Source of the DNA: Luteitalea sp.
GTDB lineage: Bacteria > Acidobacteriota > Vicinamibacteria > Vicinamibacterales > Vicinamibacteraceae
Length of the DNA: 64,000 bases
NCBI GenBank assembly: GCA_009377495.1
Contig: WHTZ01000028.1
Span: 1 to 64,000, forward strand
Reading direction: 5' to 3'
The notes under the pieces were generated by a model, which did not search any database, had not been told where the DNA came from, and saw only the letters and a program-made list of their open reading frames with translations. The translations under genes and the position numbers were made by a program. Position 1 is the stretch's first letter. The number at the start of each line of letters is the position of its first letter. Below, in pieces: positions 34,786-40,112 of this stretch.

Positions 34786-34887
34786 ATGAAGATCACGATC
34801 ATCGTCCCCCGTCGAAACAATACCGCCTATGACTACGACCCCTGCCCCTGGTCGGTCGATGTGCCAGAGGAGGCTCCCAAGAAATAG
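34786..34887 (+). CDS. Candidate RiPP precursor peptide 2 (33 aa)
   Basis: ATG start with AGAAGGAGAT upstream, 20 bp after peptide 1. It begins MKITIIVPRRNNTAYDY, continues DPCPWSVDVPEEAPKK and stops. The acidic/aromatic YDYD, one cysteine and a tryptophan lie just before V-D-V-P. It is the first of four nearly identical copies in 162-bp register, and the only spacer without the hairpin precedes it. There is no signal peptide and no Gly-Gly cleavage site. N-terminal half as leader and C-terminal PCPWSVD as modified core is inference. Confidence 0.85.
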   Translation: MKITIIVPRRNNTAYDYDPCPWSVDVPEEAPKK

Positions 34888-34902
34888 CACCCGGTGTGCG
34901 CC

Positions 34903-34926
34903 CGCTCGCGCCGGAAATCGCGAGCG
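34903..34926 (+). promoter_or_regulatory. Inter-peptide RNA hairpin (repeated)
   Basis: CGCTCGCG and CGCGAGCG form an 8-bp stem with an 8-nt loop, about 22 bp before the start of peptide 3. The same hairpin recurs before peptides 4 (35065-35088), 5 (35227-35250) and 6 (35387-35410). A matching pair (GCTCGCG...CGCGAGC, 34612-34633) is present inside the maturase coding sequence before peptide 1. It may stabilise or separate the short messages; that role is inferred. Confidence 0.55.
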
Positions 34927-34947
34927 CTCAACAGAAGGAGATTCGTC

Positions 34948-35049
34948 ATGAAGATCACGATCATCGTCCCCCGTCGAAACAATACCGCCTACGACTACGA
35001 CCCCTGCCCCTGGTCGGTCGATGTGCCAGAGGAGGCTCCCAAGAAATAG
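34948..35049 (+). CDS. Candidate RiPP precursor peptide 3 (33 aa)
   Basis: The protein sequence is identical to peptide 2, with only silent changes (for example TAT to TAC in the YDYD segment). ATG 34948 is preceded by CAGAAGGAGATTCGTC. It begins exactly 162 bp after peptide 2. Retention of identical protein sequence with silent substitutions points to recent duplication, selection, or gene conversion. Confidence 0.85.
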   Translation: MKITIIVPRRNNTAYDYDPCPWSVDVPEEAPKK

Positions 35050-35109
35050 CACCCGGTGTGCGCCCGCTCGCGCCGGAAATCGCGAGCGCTCAACAGAAGG
35101 AGATTCGTC

Positions 35110-35211
35110 ATGAAGATCACGATCATCGTCCCCCGTCGAAGCAATACCGCCTACGACTACGATCCCTGCCCCTGGTCGGTCGATGTGCCAGAGGAGGCTC
35201 CCAAGAAATAG
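35110..35211 (+). CDS. Candidate RiPP precursor peptide 4 (33 aa, N11S variant)
   Basis: Same as peptides 2, 3 and 5 except that residue 11 is Ser (RRSNTAYDY instead of RRNNTAYDY), an N-terminal, leader-side change. ATG 35110 has the same ribosome binding site and the same 162-bp spacing. The C-terminal PCPWSVDVPEEAPKK is unchanged. Confidence 0.85.
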   Translation: MKITIIVPRRSNTAYDYDPCPWSVDVPEEAPKK

Positions 35212-35271
35212 CACCCGGTGTGCGCCCGCTCGCGCCGGAAATCGCGAGCGCTCAACAGAAGGAGATTCGTC

Positions 35272-35373
35272 ATGAAGATCACGATCATCGTCCCCCGTCG
35301 GAACAATACCGCCTACGACTACGACCCCTGCCCCTGGTCGGTCGATGTGCCAGAGGAGGCTCCCAAGAAGTAG
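35272..35373 (+). CDS. Candidate RiPP precursor peptide 5 (33 aa)
   Basis: The protein is identical to peptides 2 and 3, with silent differences (CGG for CGA in the arginine pair, AAG for AAA in the last codon). ATG 35272, 162 bp after peptide 4. The spacer after it begins to diverge (CACCGGGTGTGCCC), marking the end of the near-identical tandem block. Confidence 0.85.
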   Translation: MKITIIVPRRNNTAYDYDPCPWSVDVPEEAPKK

Positions 35374-35430
35374 CACCGGGTGTGCCCGCTCGCGCTGGAA
35401 ATCGCGAGCGGTGAGCAAAGGAGGTTCGTC

Positions 35431-35538
35431 GTGAAGATCAAGATCACCGCCCTTCGCAGCAACGACGGCCGTGGATCGGCCTACTTGTGGCCGTTTCTCG
35501 TCGATTACCCGCCCGACAAGGGCGAGAATCAGGGCTAG
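35431..35538 (+). CDS. Candidate RiPP precursor peptide 6 (35 aa)
   Basis: GTG start with AAAGGAGG, as in peptide 1. It begins MKIKITALRSNDGRG, continues SAYLWPFLVDYPPD and ends KGENQG. It keeps the N-terminal KIKI and the motif P-F-L-V-D-Y-P, with Phe replacing the Trp and an additional Trp-Pro just before. The 25 bp upstream match the sequence upstream of peptide 1, that is the 3' end of the maturase gene, more closely than the spacers of peptides 3-5. Last gene of the cassette; a solute-binding protein gene follows 104 bp later. Confidence 0.82.
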   Translation: MKIKITALRSNDGRGSAYLWPFLVDYPPDKGENQG

Positions 35539-35642
35539 AGCTGCCCTTGGCAAGGAGCTGAAGGGCCAGGACTGCTCGGGCTCCCGCGCGGTGTGCCGTC
35601 CGGGTGCGAACGCAGTAACATGGGAGCATTAGGGATGCTCTC

Positions 35643-37352
35643 GTGACGCGATCGACGCCACCGCTAGGGACAGACGAGACGCGGGAGCTCGCGGCACGTC
35701 GGCCCTCTGGCCGAGAGAGTGGTTGTGTGTCTCGGAATTGGGCGCCGGCGCCCCGCCGCCAGCCCGAGCGAAAACGGACGGACGCCTCGGCGAGGCGTCC
35801 CTACCGCCATCATGGTAGGGCGCGTTCGCCGAACGCGCCGTGTCTAGCGCTTGGGCTCCTCCTGGTGCTCAGCGGCGCCTGCGGCTCTCCGACTAGCCGT
35901 GCGTTTTCGTCAGATGACCCGGTGGGACTTCGGATCGGGTATGCCGAACCGCACGCGACGTCCGCCGATTACGGCCCAGGTTTTGCCTTCGTGCTCAGCC
36001 TCCTCTCGGATGCGCGGCTCGTCACGACGGCGGCAAACGGTCGCGCACGCGCCGGCCTCGCAGAGCGTTGGGAGGCCTCACCGGATGGTCGCACCTGGCG
36101 GTTCACACTGAAACCGCGGCTGCGCTTTCACGACGGGTCCCCGATTACCGCGGCGACCGTCGTCCGAGGGCTCTCCAGCAGGCTGGAGGCGCCTGCACCA
36201 CTGTATCCCGGCCTTCGCGACATTACCAAGGTCGAGGTACTGAGCGCGACCGAGTTCGTGATCCGGTTGCGGGAGCCGTCTTGGTTGCTTCTCGAAGCGC
36301 TGAGCTTCGAAGCCGTCCGTGGGAATCGCACCGCGGGAGGTGGTGCCGGCCCATTTCGCCTCGAGCGCCAAGAGGCGACAGCAGCAACGCTGCGTCGGGT
36401 CGACGGCAACCATCGCGGGTCGCCGGCCATCGATCGCATCACGATGCGCGCGTATCCGCGCCCGCGTGCGGCCTGGGCCGCCCTGCTGCGCGGCGAAATC
36501 GATCTTGTTTACGATGTCGCGCCCGAAGCGCTCCCCTTCATCGAGCGCGCGCGTCAGGTGCAAACACGATCGTTCTTGCGCCCCTATGTGTACGCGCTCG
36601 GCTTCAATCTCCGGCACCCTTTGTTGCAACATCACGATGTGCGGCTTGCGTTGAACTACGCTGTGGACCGGGAGACGGTTATCGAGCAAGCCATGGCGGG
36701 CCGCGGCCAGGCCGCGAGCGGGCACATCTCGCCGGAGCATTGGGCCTACGATCCGGGCGTCACACCGTTCCCGTACCGACCAGATCGCGCGGCAGCGCTG
36801 CTCGCCAAGGCGAACGGTGACCGAGAGCGCCCCGCGTTCACATGTCTCGTCCCGTCGCGAGACCCCCGTCTGGAGCGGCTCGCGCTCCTGCTGCAGCGAC
36901 AGCTCATCGAGGTCGGAGTCGACATGGACATCGAAGTGCTGCCGATGTCTGCCATGCACGCGCGGCTGGCGAGAGGGCAGTTCGACGCCTATCTCCTTGA
37001 CGTAGCGGCTGGCAAGGACCTGAACTTCCCGTACTGGTTCTGGCGCTCGGGGGACGAGGTGCCGCTTGCTGCATCGGGTTATACGGCCGCCGACGCTGCG
37101 CTCGACCGCTTGAGATATGCCCAGACGGTCACGTCGGCCGAGATCGCGATCCATCAATTCCAGCGCATCCTCCACGACGATCCACCCGCGGTGTTCCTCT
37201 GCTGGGGCGAGACCACACGCGCGCTGAGCACAAGGTTCACGATGGCCGAGGGCTTCGAAGGCGACTTGCTCAGCATGATCGCCGACGCGCACAGAGCGAG
37301 CTCCCAGTCCGGTGCAGACGGGAACCCCGTGGGCACGGCGAGCTCGCCATGA
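35643..37352 (+). CDS. Family 5 extracellular solute-binding lipoprotein
   Basis: Open from GTG 35643 (569 residues), but the first 60 or so residues are arginine-rich and partly encoded by a palindromic repeat, so the true start is uncertain. The signal sequence is PCLALGLLLVLSGAC, with a lipobox-like Cys around residue 79. The mature part is of the SBP_bac_5 (oligopeptide/nickel binding) family: LAERWEASPDGRTWRFTLKP, LRFHDGSPITA, LALNYAVDRETVIEQAM. No permease or ATPase genes are nearby. Its stop overlaps the start of a sensor kinase (ATGA), so it probably presents a ligand to that kinase rather than feeding a transporter. Confidence 0.85.
   Translation: MTRSTPPLGTDETRELAARRPSGRESGCVSRNWAPAPRRQPERKRTDASARRPYRHHGRARSPNAPCLALGLLLVLSGACGSPTSRAFSSDDPVGLRIGYAEPHATSADYGPGFAFVLSLLSDARLVTTAANGRARAGLAERWEASPDGRTWRFTLKPRLRFHDGSPITAATVVRGLSSRLEAPAPLYPGLRDITKVEVLSATEFVIRLREPSWLLLEALSFEAVRGNRTAGGGAGPFRLERQEATAATLRRVDGNHRGSPAIDRITMRAYPRPRAAWAALLRGEIDLVYDVAPEALPFIERARQVQTRSFLRPYVYALGFNLRHPLLQHHDVRLALNYAVDRETVIEQAMAGRGQAASGHISPEHWAYDPGVTPFPYRPDRAAALLAKANGDRERPAFTCLVPSRDPRLERLALLLQRQLIEVGVDMDIEVLPMSAMHARLARGQFDAYLLDVAAGKDLNFPYWFWRSGDEVPLAASGYTAADAALDRLRYAQTVTSAEIAIHQFQRILHDDPPAVFLCWGETTRALSTRFTMAEGFEGDLLSMIADAHRASSQSGADGNPVGTASSP
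35785..35842. repeat. Palindromic repeats inside the 5' end of the solute-binding protein gene
   Basis: GACGCCTCGGCGAGGCGTC and GGCGCGTTCGCCGAACGCGCC are near-perfect palindromes bordered by CCCTACCG and TAGGG, as in the other REP-like clusters. They lie upstream of the signal-sequence codons and are read in frame. Confidence 0.6.
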
Positions 37353-39100
37353 CGCTCACCCAGCGCTTCGTGATGCTCGTCGCCACCGCGGCCGTGGCGC
37401 CTCTCGTGCTCTTCGGCGTTGTCGCAATCTGGTCGCTCGACACGCGGACGCGAGCGTCGGTGCTCGCGGCGAACGAGGAAGTGGCGAGGCGCGCTGTCGA
37501 GGAGATCGATTCCTATCTCTCCCAGAACGTCAAGATGCTGAAGGCCGTCGCAGCCGACTTGCAGCACACGCGTCTCGACGACTGGCAGCAAGAGCGCATT
37601 CTTCGAAACTACGTGCTGGCGTTTCCGGAGATTCGCGAGATCACGCTCTTCGGTCCCAACGAGAGTGTCTTGGCCACGAGCCGGCTCGGCGAGACAGCAC
37701 TAGTCCCGGATACGACCGAAGCCGCCAGCGTGAACGGCGTGCTGGTCTCACCCATCGAGGTGGACGATGACCTGCTCCCGCGGAGCAAGATGACGCTGCC
37801 GCTCAAGGGACAGGGCGATCGTGCTGGCGTGCTGGTCGCCGACCTGACCCTCGAAGAGCTCTGGCGTCTCGTGGACAGCATCCGGATCGGCGACCACGGG
37901 TTTGCCTTGCTCGTCGATCGCGGCGGACAGCTCATCGCGCACGGGAACCCGGATGAGAAAGCGCGCATCGCGCGCGGAGAGTCGCTAGGCGATCATCCCC
38001 TTGTTGAGAGACAACTCGCCCATGGCGCCAACCCGAGGCCCATCGAGTTCGTGAACGCTGCCGGGGATGAATTTCTCTCCGTGGCCGCGCCCGTGCCGCA
38101 GCTCGGCTGGCTCGTTCTCGTCGACCAGCCCGCGGCCGAGGCGTTTGCTGAGGCCCGGCGCCTGCGACGGCTGTTGCTCACAGTCGTCGCGTTCGCGTTA
38201 CTGACGACGGTGGTGGTAGGCGCGCTCTGGGGCCGGTCGTTCATCCGGCCGATCACCGCGCTCCTCGGTGGCACGGAAGCCATCTCGCGGGGGCATTTCG
38301 ATACGCACGTCCACATCGTCCGGCGCGACGAGTTTCGCACGCTTGGTGATGCCTTCAATAGCATGGCGGACCGGTTGCGCGAGCTACAACGGAAGGCTGT
38401 GATGCAGGAACGCCAGGCGATGCTCGGCCGAATCGCGGCCGGTCTCGCCCACGACCTCTCCCACCCTCTGCACAACATCAAGAACAACTGCAAGCTCATT
38501 CTGAAGCTGCACAGCGATGCGGACTACCGCGGTCTGTTCGATCGCACGATCAGCCGCGAGTTCCGGACGATCCAGCGCATCGTCGAAGACCTTCGCAACA
38601 TCGCTCGGCCTATGCCGCTGGAACGCTTCCCCCTCGACGTCAACCGCTCGATTCTCGACGTCGCCGACCGCATGCGGTCGCCGCAACAAGCCGCGGGCGT
38701 GGACCTGGAGCTCGACCTCGCCGACGATGAGACATATATCGAAGGAGATCTCTTCGCGCTGGGCCGCGTGCTGCGGAACCTCATGACGAACGCGTTTCAA
38801 GCGACGGCGCCAGGCGGCCGAGTCACGCTGACCTCGCGCCCGGTCGATTCGCAGGTAGAGATTCGGATCTCCGACACGGGGTGCGGCATCGCACCCGAAC
38901 GCCTGGCCGCCATCTTCGACGACTTCGTCACCACGAAACGCCGCGGCCTCGGCCTCGGCCTCGCCATCTCAAGGAAGATTGTGGAGCAGCTCGATGGGAC
39001 GATTGCGGTCTCGAGCGAAGTAGGCAAGGGTACGACGTTCGTGCTGCGGTTTCCCGCGCTCGTGCGAGAGAGGGAACATCTCCCACGAACCGTGGCCTAA
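37349..39100 (+). CDS. Membrane sensor histidine kinase (dCache-HAMP-HisKA-HATPase)
   Basis: 583 residues. A first membrane helix (about 9-29), a periplasmic double-Cache-like domain (about 35-265), a second helix (about 274-293), and HAMP (RSFIRPITALLGG). The H-box is GLAHDLSHPLHNI with His368, followed by the N-box RNLMTNAFQA and G-boxes DTGCGIAPE and GLGLGLAISRKIVEQ. It is of the NtrB-like class that pairs with sigma-54 regulators. It overlaps the solute-binding protein gene by 4 bp, which suggests joint sensing. The likely response regulator is encoded at 30965-32356, on the other side of the peptide cassette. Confidence 0.92.
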   Translation: MTLTQRFVMLVATAAVAPLVLFGVVAIWSLDTRTRASVLAANEEVARRAVEEIDSYLSQNVKMLKAVAADLQHTRLDDWQQERILRNYVLAFPEIREITLFGPNESVLATSRLGETALVPDTTEAASVNGVLVSPIEVDDDLLPRSKMTLPLKGQGDRAGVLVADLTLEELWRLVDSIRIGDHGFALLVDRGGQLIAHGNPDEKARIARGESLGDHPLVERQLAHGANPRPIEFVNAAGDEFLSVAAPVPQLGWLVLVDQPAAEAFAEARRLRRLLLTVVAFALLTTVVVGALWGRSFIRPITALLGGTEAISRGHFDTHVHIVRRDEFRTLGDAFNSMADRLRELQRKAVMQERQAMLGRIAAGLAHDLSHPLHNIKNNCKLILKLHSDADYRGLFDRTISREFRTIQRIVEDLRNIARPMPLERFPLDVNRSILDVADRMRSPQQAAGVDLELDLADDETYIEGDLFALGRVLRNLMTNAFQATAPGGRVTLTSRPVDSQVEIRISDTGCGIAPERLAAIFDDFVTTKRRGLGLGLAISRKIVEQLDGTIAVSSEVGKGTTFVLRFPALVREREHLPRTVA

Positions 39101-39189
39101 TCCGGACGCGGGAACCGGGGATGGCTCCATGTGCCGTCCGCCCTCCGGTTCCCGATGCCCGGGCTTTCCCAGCCCCGCACGGGTGCCGC

Positions 39190-39489
39190 CTATTTGCGTG
39201 GCAAGACGGCGTCTTTGATCTGCTTGACCGGTCGCGCCTTCACCACGGTCTTGGCGGGAATCTTGATCGGCTCGCCGGTTGCAGGGTTGCGGCCCATCCG
39301 CGCCTTCCGCTTCTGGACCACCAGTTTGACGACGCCCGGGATGGTGAACTCGCCGGAGCGCTTGAGCTCCTTCTCCGCGAGGGTGGTGACCTCGTCGAAG
39401 AGCTCACGCACCTCAGTGCGCTTCATGTCGTACTTTTCCGCAAAATGCGAAAATAGCTCGGACTTGCCCATTCTCCGGGCTTCGGCCAT
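39190..39489 (-). CDS. HU/IHF-family DNA-binding protein
   Basis: 99 residues from ATG 39489 with AGGGGG upstream. HU-type helices (MGKSELFSHFAEKYDMKRTEV) are followed by the beta-arm region GEFTIPGVVKLVVQKRKARMGRNPATGEPIKIPAKT and a lysine-rich tail. The GRNPATGE-I-KIPA signature is intact. This variant resembles the HU-like proteins of larger genomes with a slightly lengthened N-terminus. It stands alone, convergent with the kinase gene. Confidence 0.92.
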   Translation of the reverse strand: MAEARRMGKSELFSHFAEKYDMKRTEVRELFDEVTTLAEKELKRSGEFTIPGVVKLVVQKRKARMGRNPATGEPIKIPAKTVVKARPVKQIKDAVLPRK

Positions 39490-39643
39490 CGTGACCCCCT
39501 GGCGTGCGCGCGCGTGAGACAGTCGACCCGTGCGCCACCGCGCGCGCAGACGGCAGCCACGGATTGGCGACACCTGAGACAGCCCTGACTGGCCCCGTCT
39601 CGGCCGCCGTCTCCGAACGACGCCTGAATGATACACTGATTTG

Positions 39644-40003
39644 ATGAGTGGCTCACGCGTGGAAACGTTCCACAATCCCGAGCCCAATCGCGAGTATCGC
39701 GTCGACATCCGCTGCCCCGAGTTCACGTCTGTCTGCCCCAAGACGGGTCTCCCCGACTTCGGCGAAATCCGGATCAGCTACGTCCCGAACACGCTCTGCC
39801 TGGAGCTCAAGTCCCTCAAGCATTACCTGCTCGAATACCGCAACAAAGGCGTCTTCTACGAGGCGCTGACCAACCAAATCCTCGATGACCTCGTCGCCTC
39901 CTGCCAGCCCAGCCGGATGACGATCGTCGGCGACTTCTCGGTCCGCGGAGGGATCAAGACGTCGGTGACGGTCGAGTATCACGGTGACACGGTGAAGGGG
40001 TGA
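39644..40003 (+). CDS. queF: NADPH-dependent preQ0 reductase
   Basis: Reduces 7-cyano-7-deazaguanine (preQ0) to preQ1 for queuosine tRNA modification. It is 119 residues from ATG 39644, the short type I form. The catalytic cysteine is in TSVCPKTGLPDFG, the substrate-binding Glu/His in LCLELKSLKHYLLEYRNKGVF, and a T-fold pattern runs throughout. The rest of the queuosine genes are not here. I see no convincing preQ1 riboswitch upstream. Confidence 0.95.
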   Translation: MSGSRVETFHNPEPNREYRVDIRCPEFTSVCPKTGLPDFGEIRISYVPNTLCLELKSLKHYLLEYRNKGVFYEALTNQILDDLVASCQPSRMTIVGDFSVRGGIKTSVTVEYHGDTVKG

Positions 40004-40112
40004 CCCTCTATCGTTCCGGTACGACCCTTGCCTGATCAGTGCGTAAGGAGGCGCGTGGCGCCGCGTTTTGTGCAGAGGCTGCACCAGGTGCGCGGCTCGA
40101 CGTGCGCAGAAA

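Larger units (their letters stand above)
34770..35395 (+). repeat. Four tandem 162-bp direct repeats carrying peptide genes 2-5
   Basis: Start codons at 34786, 34948, 35110 and 35272 are each exactly 162 bp apart. Coding parts and spacers are nearly identical. Because 162 is a multiple of three, long repetitive open frames also appear in other frames and on the other strand across the block; these are by-products. Confidence 0.9.

Noticed and set aside
34770..35395. Regularly spaced direct repeats suggesting a CRISPR array
   Set aside because: The repeats are 162 bp, nearly identical throughout with no variable spacers, each carries an ORF with ribosome binding site, and there are no cas genes.
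34579..35553. Long repetitive reading frames over the peptide array (172 codons on the plus strand from 34896, 324 codons on the minus strand)
   Set aside because: They exist because the 162-bp unit is a multiple of three. They have no ribosome binding site or family similarity and conflict with the six well-supported small genes.
35643..37352. Reading the family 5 binding protein as the importer or exporter of the RiPP product
   Set aside because: No permease or ATPase subunits are nearby, and the gene is translationally coupled to a sensor kinase, so a sensing role is the simpler reading.
39490..39643. A preQ1 riboswitch upstream of queF
   Set aside because: No H-type pseudoknot pattern or A-rich tail visible in the leader; the sequence is GC-rich repeat-like material.
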